DNA of 64,000 nucleotides from Bryopsis sp. KO-2023 (Eukaryota > Chlorophyta > Ulvophyceae > Bryopsidales > Bryopsidaceae), in the NCBI GenBank assembly GCA_030272585.1, contig BSYQ01000003.1, forward strand, positions 7,316,001 to 7,380,000, read 5' to 3'. Below, piece by piece: positions 33,832-45,287 of this stretch. The first letter of the stretch is position 1, and every line of letters begins with the position of its first letter. A program made the translations under genes and the position numbers. The notes below the pieces were generated by a model. That model did no database searches. It was not told where the DNA came from and saw only the letters and a program-made list of their open reading frames with translations.

Positions 33832-36800
33832 GGAGGACGAGGAGGAGGAGTTTGACGTACAGGGAAACGCCGCCCTCAGGCAGCCCCTGTACGCCACATG
33901 CAGCATGTCCCTGGTCCAGGTACGTGTGCGACGCATTGTGACTTCTGTGCGGGGTTGATTGACAGCCCCGCACAGATAACCTGGGACCCCTTCACAGGCA
34001 ACCAGAAACCCCGCACAGAAGTCATTTTACCTTTTTCCCTTCTCATTGCTCTTCTAACCCTTCTAACCTTCTGTTTCAGGTGATGTTGGTCCTTTGGCAT
34101 TTGAAAGTCCAATCGGGGATGACACGGGAGACATTCGAGACCCTGCTGAGGTTGATGGCCGCGGTACTTCCGAAGCCCAACTCCTTACCGACGACTTTCG
34201 CATCGTTCAAGGGGATGATGAAGGTGCGCCACCTGAAGAAGCAGACTTACCTGATGTGTCAGAAGGGTTGCCGAGCCTACAAGGAGAACAGGTGAGAGGA
34301 TACTCTGTGCGGCGTGAAAGCATCCCTGTGCGGGGTACTATGGTCCCTGTGCGGGGTCAAGCTGGAAAAGTAGTCAAATGTGTTTGTGGGCTAGGAGTCC
34401 TCTGTGCGGGGTAAACAAAGCCCTGTGCGGGGTATATTGGCTGTTGTGCCGGGTCAGGCTACAGCAGGAAAATAACAAAGAAAAAAAGGATAAAAAAGTG
34501 AACCCACAGAGTTCAGAGCGTAAGGGGACTCGAACCCACCACCAACTAAGCTACAGTCATGCATTCTAACAACGCGGACCAGGCGAACACGATATCTTTC
34601 AATCTAAACGCTCCCTAATCCCCTTTAGCGTTATAACTTATGGGATAAGTCACAAACACTCAACACACACACAAATTGTGCTCTGGGGGAATCGAACCCT
34701 CGACCACACCGCCTAAGGTTATTCACCTTATCGGTGGAGCACCCTAAGCCACGATACTTCACCGATGTTAAGTTATTTTGTAACACTGTTTAATTTTAAT
34801 TTTACGGAATTGCTAAAAGATTAAGGCATATGATTGCAACACCCAAGATTCTAACGCGTTCCGCTTGGCTTAGTGCTTAGCGTAGTATGTCTTGACACCG
34901 TGTGGGACGGTGTTCGAATCCTACTCTGTTCCCTTGGGTTTGGTTTTGTCTTCGTACATGAGATGTGTGGAACCCGTTTTAACCTGTTTTAACCCACACT
35001 AAACCATCGTGGTGCGGTGGCTTAGAGTATTAGAGTGTATGGTTATAGTCTTAGAGGTTGTATGTTCGAATCTTAATAGGTTCTCACGAGTTTAGGGTTA
35101 GAATTGTGTGCCATTGCAACGGTTTTCCGTGATCTGATCGGGGATCGGAACAGTCGGTCTCCGGTGTCGGATCCCTAGTATGGAAAGAGTTGCCATATTG
35201 AATTCTTTGTTGTTCTTAATCGATGTTACTCTTCAGGACCACCGCCACTCCCCAGAGCGTTTGCGAGTGTGGCCTTCCTTTGTTCCATCTCTCCGGGACC
35301 GTCCTCACGCCGGTGAGAAGGATCTTCTACTTCGGCGTGAAGTCCGTCCTTCGCATCATGCATGGTAGCTATGCATTTTGCGAGGCGAGGATTCACGCCG
35401 CGATGAGATCCTTCTCGGTGAAGTCCACCCCTGTCATGCAGATATTGGGAGATTTGCTTCCCGACGGGGTGGATCTTCAGGATATCACCACCGGCCTCTA
35501 TGAGGTCGGTGGTGACTATTTCGGCCTGGGGACAGGGAGGCGCCGCAATTACTCGATCGGCGCCTTCTTTATCAGATGTGGTGAGCTGATATATATGTAT
35601 ATATTGGTTGTTTCTCGTTCCTATTGAGGTGATTGATGTGAAAAAACAATGGTGTACTGAAAGTTTTAACGTGTGTTCGAATTTTTTCAGACGACCTCCA
35701 TGACTCCGTCCGGATGCAGGTGGAGAACCACTACCCCATTGCCCTCATCCCCGGTCCAAAGGAGCCCGAGAGCTTACAGGGAGTCCTGCGGTTGATTGTG
35801 CAGGACTTCCTGAAGCTCATACCTGGTGGGCCGGGGATGAGGTTGAGGGGATGGTCGCCCCCCGCCACCGGATCCGTTGGACCCTTGACGCGTTCTGACA
35901 GTGTGGAGCACTGGGCGTTGCTGTCCAGTGTGACCGGTGATACTCCTTGGCTTGCGAAAGTCGAGTTAGCACGCGGTCACACTGGACGCAACGCCTGTCC
36001 TGACTGTCATGGGACTACGAGCGTCGTCACCACTCGCTCCGGGGTCACTACTCACAGGTGTGAAGATACGTGATGTTGATCCAGTTGCCTTGGTGAACCT
36101 GATACACAGTTACGTGGAAACTGACGTGTTCGTCATTCATGTAGGTACATGGGGTATCTTGCGCCAACCAGGCGTTCCGAGGAGGACATGAGCGAGCTTC
36201 TGACACTCCGGCCGGGGCAGGTGTGTCCTTGTTGTCCTTGTTTTTATTATTGTTTTTGCGACTTCTTTGTTATTCTCTCTTCTTTGCATAAAGTGATCTC
36301 ATGTTTTTTTTTAAGTCAGGAATTTCTCGGTAATTTGATCCTATTTGGTGTTTTTATAGGACCCCAACTGGACGCCCATCGATCGTGACACGCACAGGAC
36401 ACGTGAGGAGTATCTGCACTTTGCAGCGCTCGCGGACACGTCTGCCTTGGACCCCGTCGCTGCGCATGTCCGCGGACGATCGGTTCTCCACGACCTTCCG
36501 TACTTCGCACCGGAAGTACTGAAGGTCGTGGGGGCCTCTCATTTGATGCTCTTTGGCCTCGTCAAAGACTTCTTATACGAGGTATGTGTGTTTCTCTTGC
36601 TTATGTTTGATATATATTATGAATGCAAAAGGCTATTAATTGTGTTGTTGAAACCACAGTTTTTATAGAGTAAAGTTGTTCCCCACTCACTTCCTAAATA
36701 CACAAACTCAAACTCGACTAACATCCCTCAGCCAAGCGGCGCTTTGACTTGCGCGATCCACATGTGTGACTAAACCGCCCCATCCGATCCCAATGGGTTT

Positions 36801-38611
36801 TACAGTGTGTATCGATAGTAACATATGTGTGATTGCCAAGATCCGGAGCCGTCTCCTTGGAGCTTCGCGGCGTGCAGACCTTGCCCAGTACCGGAGGGCA
36901 CTTGCCGGCGTCCGACTCCCGACAGACTTTGGGGGTCTGGTGATCGACATCTGTGCTGACAGGAAACAGCACACGATGTACGATTACGCGTTGCTGGTTC
37001 GGTGAGTTAATTCTTCAATAAGAAAGCAAAATGTGTCTGAAACGAAACAGGAATACCAAAGGTCTCACTTTCATGTACGCTGTACGTGTAGGAGTTATGG
37101 GGCTTTCGTGTTCCATTCCTGCCTGCATAGAGACGAGTTCGTGGCGTGGGACCAGCTCTGCACTGCCGCCACCCACTATACCTCCCACCGAGCCATGGCT
37201 GGAGCTACCATGGATGACTGCATCGAGAGAGGCCGTGTGATTCGGGACACGATGTACCAGTATGCTCGGTGAGCGACGTTGTGCGGGTGAAAACATTGGC
37301 GATTTCGTTTACTGTCATGAGGTTTTCCTTGTTCTTTCGATTGCGACAATACAAAGGCGACGATTATTCAGTGAACAATATTCACGTCTTAATTTTCACG
37401 TTTACAGGAACGTCCAAACCCTTTTTGGGGCGGGGATGTGTACCTTTAACCTGCACAAAATCATTTGTGTGGGTTATCGGCAAGAGAGCGTACGTGGGGC
37501 GATTTCACGTTCGGGGGAGTCGTGGGTCGAGCGAGCGGTTGGACACATCAAGCGTGTTTCCGCGGGACGTGTCAAGAGATGTGCGGGAGAAATGATTGCA
37601 AACGATGTTCTCTCCGACATGTGAGAACTACAGCCAAGTCTCCAACACTTTCGTATGCTCAAACTAAGAGAACCCAAGAAAAGCAGATAAACATGTTTGT
37701 ACTATTCCTTTCTTTATGTTTTCAAAGTGTTGAACGATTCGATTTGTGGTTTTAAAGGGCGTTGAGGGCAAACGCAAACATGCTTTCGCAAGACGAGCAA
37801 AGTGTGGTGGACGCTATCATTACTCCCCCGCCGAGGAAGCCGTTGGACACCATCACCACCCTGGAGTACACGTTTTCCTTCCTCCCTCGACCTGTATCGG
37901 CATCGGACATTCGGACATTCGTGGACGCCATTCGGGAGGCGATTAGGACGTACGTGATTCCGCAGAAGCTTGTTGAGTTATAATTGATTGATTCCAAACG
38001 GGACGATGCACTAAGCTACCATTGATGTGTTCGTAGGTGGGGCTTCTCTCTTCCGGGGTGGACGGTGGGCGACCTGCTGCCATACGCCATCCACCGGACT
38101 TTCCGGGTCACTCGAGACACGATCCAGGGACGCGAGGAGTTTTTTGCGACTGGGTGGTCCTCCACGGAGCGAGGTATTAACCTTAAACCGTGTTGCACAC
38201 TCAAATTTTGGTAAAGGGAATCTCCCCAAGAGTGGTATATTACCTGCTATGAGCTATTGTTTTAAAATGTTGTGTTTTCCAGGTGACGACTCGACGTGTC
38301 TTTACGTCGAGTACGAGGACGACGAGGGCAGGAAGACGATGTACGGGGGACACGTCCGTGCCTTGTACACTGTCCGGGATGCTGGGTTCGGACGGTGTCC
38401 CCCTCGGGTCGTTGCGATGGTGGACCTGTACCAGCTCGTCTACGTGGATGCTCGATTCAGGCAGGGTCGTCCGGTCAGGCTCACGAACTTGTTCAAGACG
38501 AGGGGGAGAAAGCTTGAGGGTTATCCGGTGCTCTTGGAGGACGCCTTGTCGAAGCTGATGTGTTTGAGGGAGGGCCAGTCGAGATATTATTGTTTTTACA
38601 CAGGGGTTTGA
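33244..38611 (+). CDS. tnp2-type CACTA transposase, 13 exons
   Basis: Exons: 33244-33421, 33495-33919, 34080-34291, 35237-35580, 35691-36057, 36145-36220, 36360-36581, 36841-37001, 37092-37268, 37408-37620, 37758-37949, 38037-38173, 38283-38611. They join without a frame break to 1010 residues. Parts: N-terminal zinc finger (CPACGQRI, then H and C), a run of over 40 Glu, then regions typical of the tnp2 transposase family: LWHLKVQSGMTRETFETLLR, SLPTTFASFKGMM, a Cys pair (CECG), IPGPKEPESLQGV, RNACPDCHG, HLMLFGLVKDFL and MCTFNLHKI. Such enzymes cut and paste CACTA elements. Exon 8's acceptor (CCAAG|ATC) is weak; the others are good. Intron 3 (945 bases) is unusually long and holds four tRNA-like units. 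The frame and exact junctions suggest the gene may still be functional. Confidence 0.85.
34527..34553 (-). ncRNA. tRNA-like unit 1 (close A and B boxes)
   Basis: On the minus strand TAGCTTAGTTGG (A box) is followed after only about 5 bases by GGTTCGAGTCC (B box). Both match the RNA polymerase III consensus, but the anticodon region is missing, so it is a relic. Confidence 0.5.
34681..34755 (-). ncRNA. tRNA-like unit 2
   Basis: Minus strand: A-box-like TGGCTTAGGGTGC, a central AAGGT...ACCTT stem and B-box GGGTTCGATTCCCC at tRNA spacing. It is not a standard tRNA by eye and is probably tRNA-derived. Confidence 0.55.
34864..34935 (+). ncRNA. tRNA-like unit 3
   Basis: Plus strand: TGGCTTAGTGC, a stem ACCGT...ACGGT and GTGTTCGAATCC about 33 bases after the A box. 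Confidence 0.55.
35010..35080 (+). ncRNA. tRNA-like unit 4
   Basis: Plus strand: TGGCTTAGAGTATT and TATGTTCGAATCT at tRNA spacing. It is the most degenerate of the four, sharing the TGGCTTAG opening with units 2 and 3. Confidence 0.5.
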
Positions 38612-40745
38612 TGTTGGGTGTTTCGTTCTTTCTTTATTTTCATTTTTGTCCTTTTTTGTGTTATAATCCGACGGCCGTAACATTTTGTCTATGTTCTTCA
38701 ACATAACGATCACGAAGCTACACTTGAAGCCAACACTCAGATAAACTTAAAGTCGCAAGTCATCGATGAAGCCAATTAGTAAGGAGATCAACCACGAAGA
38801 AGAAACAAATATGGAACATTATCGGACTCAAGTGACCCGAGTTCAAACCCCACTCCTCCCACTTAACGACCCACAATACCCATGGAAAAATCCCTCTTCC
38901 CCAAGCCCCGCTTCACGAAAACTGGGCGTCCCTTCATTGTCGTCAACTCCATGCAGACGTCAAATCCGGCCGTCACATCATTCGACGTCGTCAGACATGC
39001 GCATTTTGACACGTGACTAAGGTTTTCATACTTTTTCTGTTCGCCACAATCGGGTAAGCGAAGGCTTCTGGAAGAGCGCCACGCTGGGGTCGGCGGAAAG
39101 GTATTGTTTCACTGTTTCAGGTATGGATCCCAGCCACCAGATTCTCTCCCGAACACGAGAACTCGACGACAGGGCCCATCACTTCTTGACACCTCACAGC
39201 GTCGGTTTCTTATGATGGCCGTTGCAAGGTACACAATTCAAAGTGGACTTCGTGTGACAAGTGGTTTTATGGTGCTTCCAGGGGAGGTCACAGTCGGAAG
39301 GGAATCGGAAGCTGAATGCAGTTGGGTGCACCGAGCAGCACATTTGAACAGGAGAAGAAAAAGATAAAGTAGATGGAGGAGGAGTTTAAACAGGGAAGGA
39401 GGAGGAGGGATGCGGAGATGGCCGGAATGGAAACGCAAGTGCGACTGGCCAAGTACAAATCCAACCTCAGGTGCGAGCCGCCGTCGAACCGCCGTCGAAC
39501 TGGTTCCCCCAGATTGATCACCTTCAAACCTCCACAGGCTGTAAGCCACTCCAAATAAAAGATATATATAAGTAGACCTGGTCAGCTTTGCCTCCATGTG
39601 TCTATGTTGCAACAGTTGAACTTGAAGGTTCAGTCTGTTCTACTTTTTGCATTACAGACACCAAAAAACAAAGAGAGGAGAGAGAAGTCCACCCCTGGAG
39701 GTTCCACCCCCCCCTGCTGAAACTGATGCCGATGATTCGATGATCTCCGGAATGTATGAAGACTCTGTTTTGAATTGGCATTTCGTTTTCACATTTCGTT
39801 TTCACATTTCGTTTTGCATCACATTTCAGGAAATCGAGACCATCCGACATTTTCAAGGTGGGAAATTCGGTATGTGTCAAATCCCCCCCCCCCCAAAAAA
39901 ATGGTTTTTTTCTGGAAAAGTTGCTGATTGGCTTGGTGGCTGTGGTGCGACTTTTCTTTTTTTTCCTCAATGTTTTTTTTCTTTTTCTCGATTTGGCAGT
40001 TGCGATATTGAAGCAAGGAAATCCAGGGTCCACAGAGTTGGCAGAGGTTGATATTAAAAGATATTTAAACCCGACAGGGCTGGTCGCCACCGCATATTTC
40101 AGGTGGAGGAAATGAAAAAGAACTCATCTATAGTTCATATGTAGTTCTTAAAGAGAGCTTGTTGATACGTTTCATTCTGTTGTTCATTCACTTAAAACTT
40201 TTCCATTTTCTTTTTGGGTGGGGGGGGGGGTTGGCAAAGGAAACGCAAGCCCTCGAAAAATAAGTGAAACAATTGCAGCAATTATTCTCTACACAGAATA
40301 GCTGCAGCACTCTGCCCCAAGAATAGTTGCAGCACTCTGCCCCAATTATCAAAATTTTGGACGATTTTTTTCATGGTGCGTTTTTGGAATGCTGATGTGT
40401 AATGCTTTTTTTTTCAAGACAAAACATTAACAGACTTTCACAGATGCTGATAAATCAGTCTGACATGCAAGCGCTGATTCTTGGAGCAAAAGATGGCCAG
40501 AGCATTGTTGTAAAAAATGTTCAATGAAAAACAACAAAATAAAACACCACAGAAACATTTGAGAATTTTTGTACGGTGTTGTTCTTCAGATCCTTGTGAA
40601 TTTTTTTCAGGTGACTGGATCTGCTGCAGCCATCAATGTGAACTGGACTCGAAGCATGCTGATGTTGTTCACCTTCTGGGATGGGTTTTCAGTCAGCAGT
40701 GGATATTGTTATTGCTTTGATAATGTTTCCCAGACAAAAACGGAA
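38612..40745. other. CACTA 3' region, no gene supported
   Basis: Downstream of the transposase stop. Short open stretches (39190-39560, plus strand, basic Arg-rich translation) do not resemble any family and lack clear splice borders. A 25-bp direct repeat (AGAATAGCTGCAGCACTCTG and following) occurs twice at about 40296-40345. Poly-C, G and A runs occur near 39885 and 40220. Confidence 0.45.
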
Positions 40746-41235
40746 AAACCTTCTTTTGCAGTAATGGAAATAGGCAGAAGAGAAAAAATGTTGAGGTGGC
40801 TTTTACTTTTCTTGAAACAATTGATTTATTCCAACCCTTGGACAGCTGGTTTTGTCTGTCAGGCAGTGAGGGATTCGATGGTTAATTAAAAAATGGTTAG
40901 AAGTGGGTCAGATGGGTATTTATAATATGTTCAACGAGCTCTGTATTATTGAAATACAAGCGCAGGGTTGAATGGCAGGATCAGAGTTCAAGGTTTTGGG
41001 CTATTTTTTTTGTTTCTATTTCTGTTTTGGAATAAGTGGGAATGGACAAGTGTTCAATGATAAAATGGGGTGTACATTTCAAAAGGGGTTTTGTCATTGT
41101 TGTTTTATTGTAACCAATTTGTCACCATGAATCTGCACATTTGTGTTTCTACAATCACCCCGCACACACACAGAAGGAGCCCGCACAGGGCTGTAATAAT
41201 CACCCCGCACACACACAGAAGGAGCCAGCACAGAC
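40746..41235 (+). mobile_element. CACTA copy A 3' segment matching copy B
   Basis: 40746-41150 aligns with 8342-9180 and is followed by the motif array remnant 41158-41235 (CCCCGCACACACACAG twice). It marks the right subterminal part of copy A, after which the element stops without its terminal repeat. Confidence 0.65.
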
Positions 41236-41757
41236 GCCCTCGATGGGGGACGTCTAATCGCGTCCCCAGACCGTCATCGCGACCGGATCGCCCGGATCAA
41301 TCGAAAAACGAAAAACCACCCAGGTGCGCCCTCCCAGGGACGTCGCGACGACGCGACGGCCGAGGCGACGGCCGAGGTGGGAGCCGAGGTGGGAGGCCCG
41401 CGCCGAGGTGAGGCGTGGAACGCGCGCGCGGCGGCGGCGGCCCCAGATCTCCAGATCGGCGGGTGGGAGAACACGAAACGAAAATAGAAAAGAACTGGAG
41501 CGGTTCTTTTTTCGACGAGAGAGAGGGCGAACGCGTGCGCCGACGTGCCTGCGGGGAGCGCTCGACTCACGGCGCTGCCGCGGAGTCGGGGCGATGCTTT
41601 CTGGGAGAAAAGAAACCGTTGTGGATCCCGCTTTTTCTGGGGCTTCGGAAATCCGCAAAAACTCCGACCCAGGTACGGAGAGGGCGCCGGCGAGCGCTCG
41701 GCTCACGGCGCTGTCGCGGACTCGGGGCGCTGCGTTCTGGGAGAAAAAAAACGTTGA
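41236..41757. other. GC-rich block with a direct repeat
   Basis: About 520 bases much richer in G and C than the neighbours. AGCGCTCG-CTCACGGCGCTG followed by CGGGGCG and TTCTGGGAGAAAA occurs at 41557-41622 and again at 41693-41755. Both strands are open for over 100 codons because of composition. No protein family recognised. Confidence 0.6.
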
Positions 41758-44700
41758 GGAAGTTTCGAAAGGAAACTCCCCCTGGGGTGGGACTTACAGT
41801 TGGTTGTTAAGACTCACAGGATGCAGTTCTTCAATTCATTAAACAATGAGGCCCTCAGCCTTCAGTTTACTAACCCACTAGGCTTCGAGCCTTCATCCAT
41901 ATTCACAGCTAAAATGTTACATTCACTTCCTGGAACCATAGTTCAGGACTCACTCAACTTATCCCAATCCAACTTCTATCCCACTTCTTCCTACTCCTTC
42001 TAGCTACAACTTCCCTGGATTTTTCGGGCACATTGCTATCGACAAAAAGATCTCTTTTTCTTCCATTTTCTTAAAACTCACAGTTTCTCTCCGGGAGGGT
42101 TGGGTAGGGAAAGAAAGACACCAATTCCTTGCTGCTTAAACCAAGTATCCCTCTTAGTCAACCATTACTAAATCGTTGTTACATTCACATCCTGACATCT
42201 GATCCTCAGCCACGAACCCCTGTAACCTGCTTTAACACCTTGAGGCATTAAAGCTTACATTTCCTGAAGTGAATTTCCTAGAATCCGACGTGGCAGCCCA
42301 CATATACATTTGTTTGGCCTCATATTTGGAACACTGAGATTTCGGAATGTGCCAAACACATCACTCAAGTTTCGAAAGGAAACTCCCCCTGGGGTGGGAC
42401 GTATGGGCAATCCTTGATTTTCCTAAAGTAAATTTCTCCACCAAACTGGAATCCGACGTGGCAGCCCACATATACATTTGTTTGGCCTGATATTTGGAAC
42501 ACTGAGATTTGGGAATGTGCCAAACACATCATTCAAGTTTCGAAAGGAAACTCCCCCTGGGGTGAGACTTATGGGCAATCCTTGATTTTCCTAAAGTAAA
42601 TTTCTCCACCAAACTGGAATCCGACGTGGCAGCCCACATATAAATTTGTTTGGCCTGATTTTTGAGACACTGAGATTTCGGAATGTGCCAAACACATCAC
42701 TCAAGTTTCGAAAGGAAACTCCCCCTGGGGTGGGACGTATGGGCAATCCTTGATTTTCCTAAAGTAAATTTCTCCATCAAATTGGAATCGGACGTGGCAG
42801 CCCACATATACATTTGTTTGGCCTGATATTCGGAACACTGAGATTTGGGAATGTGACAAACACATCATTCAAGTTTCGAAAGGAAACTCCCCCTGGGGTG
42901 AGACTTATGGGCAATCCTTGATTTTCCTAAAGTAAATTTCTCCACCAAACTGGAATCCGACGTGGCAGCCCACATATAAATTTGTTTGGCCTGATTTTTG
43001 AGACACTGAGATTTCGGAATGTGCCAAACACATCATTCAAGTTTCGAAAGGAAACTCCCCCTGGGGTGAGACTTATGGGCAATCCTTGATTTTCCTAAAG
43101 TAAATTTCTCCACCAAATTGGAATCGGACGTGGCAGCCCACATATACATTTGTTTGGCCTGATATTCGGAACAGTGAGATTTGGGAATGTGCCAAACACA
43201 TCATTCAAGTTTCGAAAGGAAACTCCCCCTGGGGTGGGACGTATGGGCAATCCTTGATTTTCCTAAAGTGAATTTCTCCACCAAACTGAAATTCGACGTG
43301 GCAGCCCACATATACATTTGTTTGGCCTGATATTCGGAACACTGAGATTTGGGAATGTGCCAAACACATCATTCAAGTTTCGAAAGGAAACTCCCCCTGG
43401 GGTGGGACTTATGAGCAATCCAAGAAAAAACCTGATTTTCTTAAAGTGAATTTCTCCACCAAACTGGAATCCGACGTGGCAGCCCACATATAAATTTGTT
43501 TGGCCTGATTTTTGAGACACTGAGATTTCGGAATGTGCCAAACACATCACTCAAGTTTCGAAAGGAAACTCCCCCTGGGGTGGGACGTATGGGCAATCCT
43601 TGATTTTCCTAAAGTAAATTTCTCCACCAAATTGGAATCGGACGTGGCAGCCCACATATACATTTGTTTGGCCTGATATTCGGAACACTGAGATTTGGGA
43701 ATGTGACAAACACATCATTCAAGTTTCGAAAGGAAACTTCCCCTGGGGTGAGACTTATGGGCAATCCTTGATTTTCCTAAAGTAAATTTCTCCACCAAAT
43801 TGGAATCCGACGTGGCAGCCCACATATAAATTTGTTTGGCCTGATTTTTGAGACACTGAGATTTCGGAATGTGCCAAACACATCATTCAAGTTTCGAAAG
43901 GAAACTCCCCCTGGGGTGGGACGTATGGGCAATCCTTGATTTTCCTAAAGTGAATTTCTCCACCAAACTGAAATTCGACGTGGCAGCCCACATATAAATT
44001 TGTTTGGCCTGATATTCGGAACACTGAGATTTGGGAATGTGCCAAACACATCATTCAAGTTTCGAAAGGAAACTCCCCCTGGGGTGGGACTTATGAGCAA
44101 TCCAAGAAAAAACCTGATTTTCTTAAAGTGAATTTCTCCACCAAATTGGAATCCGACGTGGCAGCCCACATATAAATTTGTTTGGCCTGATTTTTGAGAC
44201 ACTGAGATTTCGGAATGTGCCAAACACATCATTCAAGTTTCGAAAGGAAACTCCCCCTGGGGTGGGACGTATGGGCAATCCTTGATTTTCCTAAAGTGAA
44301 TTTCTCCACCAAACTGAAATTCGACGTGGCAGCCCACATATACATTTGTTTGGCCTGATATTCGGAACACTGAGATTTGGGAATGTGCCAAACACATCAT
44401 TCAAGTTTCGAAAGGAAACTCCCCCTGGGGTGGGACTTATGAGCAATCCAAGAAAAAACCTGATTTTCTCAAAGTGAATTTCTCCACCAAACTGGAATCC
44501 GACGTGGCAGCCCACATATAAATTTGTTTGGCCTGATTTTTGGAACACTGAGATTTAGGAATGTGCCAAACACATCACTAAAGTTTCGAAAGGAAACTCC
44601 CCCTGGGGTGGGACTTATGGGCAATCCTTGATTTTCCTAAAGTGAATTTCTCCACCAAACTGAAATTCGACGTGGCAGCCCACATATACATTTGTTTGGC

Positions 44701-44790
44701 CTGATATTTGGAACACTGAGATTTAGGAATGTGCCAAACACATCACTCAAGTTTCAAAAGGAAACTCCCCCTGGGGTGGGACTTATGAGC
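41758..44790. repeat. 168/178-bp satellite array
   Basis: About 15 tandem units. Copies of CAAGTTTCGAAAGGAAACTC start at 42365, 42534, 42702, 42870, 43038, 43206, 43374, 43552, 43720, 43888, 44056, 44234, 44402 and (variants) 44580 and 44748. Spacing is 168 (once 169), or 178 where an extra AAGAAAAAAC is present. A first partial copy lies at 41758-41797, and the array is then interrupted to about 42264 by unrelated DNA. Variants alternate, and blocks starting at 43263 and 43945 repeat with a 682-bp period, a higher-order pattern. The 95-codon open frames on the minus strand are by-products. Confidence 0.95.
41798..42264. other. unrelated insert in the satellite array
   Basis: About 467 bases without satellite sequence, starting near TGTTAAGACTCACAGG and ending near CTTACA. 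It could be a solo LTR or another insertion; no target duplication was seen. Confidence 0.35.
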
Positions 44791-45287
44791 AAACATTGTA
44801 ACATGGATGAGCAGTTGCAGTTGTAGGAGATGATGGTGTGTGGTAGTTTGGAGAAGAATCAGTTGGGTCAGTGTTAGATCATCTAACTTAGATGGTTGAC
44901 AAGTTGGAAAGGTTGGGTGGTTCAGGCAACTAACATTAACTCCAGAGGTTGGATAAAAGGAAGCCCAAACAGTGAACAATAGTCTTCACTTGTAATCTGA
45001 CTTTCCTCCGCTCGATCGAGTGCTTTACATCCATCGAACCCAATAAACCAAAATAAATAAACCAAATCAGAGAAAAACCCAATGGCCCTAGTCTAAAACA
45101 GAACTAGAAACCCTCTTCTATACACAACTGCCAGGAACAGCCAACGAACGCAATCTTTGTCCAGCCCCTCCACACCGGGGTAGAACACCAGTCTACTCAG
45201 CCTAAAGAGCTCTATCAAACACATGGGCCCATATCTGGACAGCCTGTGGCTCGATATATTGACCGTGGCCAGCTCCCAGCACACTGA
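44791..45287. other. intergenic, LTR-like traits only
   Basis: Starts with TGTAACATGG, has GGATAAAAGG near 44952 and several AATAAA copies near 45040-45060, as in LTRs, but no matching end or internal region. Otherwise it is the 3' flank of the phospholipase gene. Confidence 0.3.

Larger units (their letters stand above)
29290..34450. repeat. CTGTGCGGGGT motif array through introns
   Basis: Dozens of copies of ACCCCGCACAG and CTGTGCGGGGT (often shortened to CCCCGCACA) on both strands. They fill the left subterminal region and most introns of the minus-strand gene, and introns 2 and 3 of the transposase gene. They are mostly absent from exons, apart from two coding stretches where they read as Pro-Ala-Gln. 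Introns 4-12 of the transposase lack them. Confidence 0.85.
29269..41235. mobile_element. CACTA-type DNA transposon, copy A, with two intact-looking genes
   Basis: The left end at 29269 is CACTATGGGAA followed by the CTGTGCGGGGT motif, the same terminus as at 15549. Inside are two divergent genes: a tnp2-type transposase on the plus strand (33244-38611) and an unrelated partner on the minus strand (32983-30289), matching the two-gene plan of CACTA/EnSpm elements. The motif array runs from the left terminus to about 34450 and reappears at 41158-41235. The sequence at 40746-41150 matches copy B just before its array. No TTCCCATAGTG right terminus is found, so the right end is probably truncated at the GC-rich block at 41.25 kb. 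Known CACTA elements leave 3-bp target duplications, which cannot be tested here. Confidence 0.78.

Noticed and set aside
33427-33973. Poly-Ser or poly-Leu ORFs on the minus strand
   Set aside because: They are the complement of the Glu-codon run in transposase exon 2.
43263-44548. Three similar 85-95-codon ORFs on the minus strand
   Set aside because: They are the same satellite unit read through; no start context or selection is evident.
44797-45110. Solo LTR
   Set aside because: TGTAACATGG start, TATA-like and AATAAA motifs fit, but no matching end or target duplication was found.
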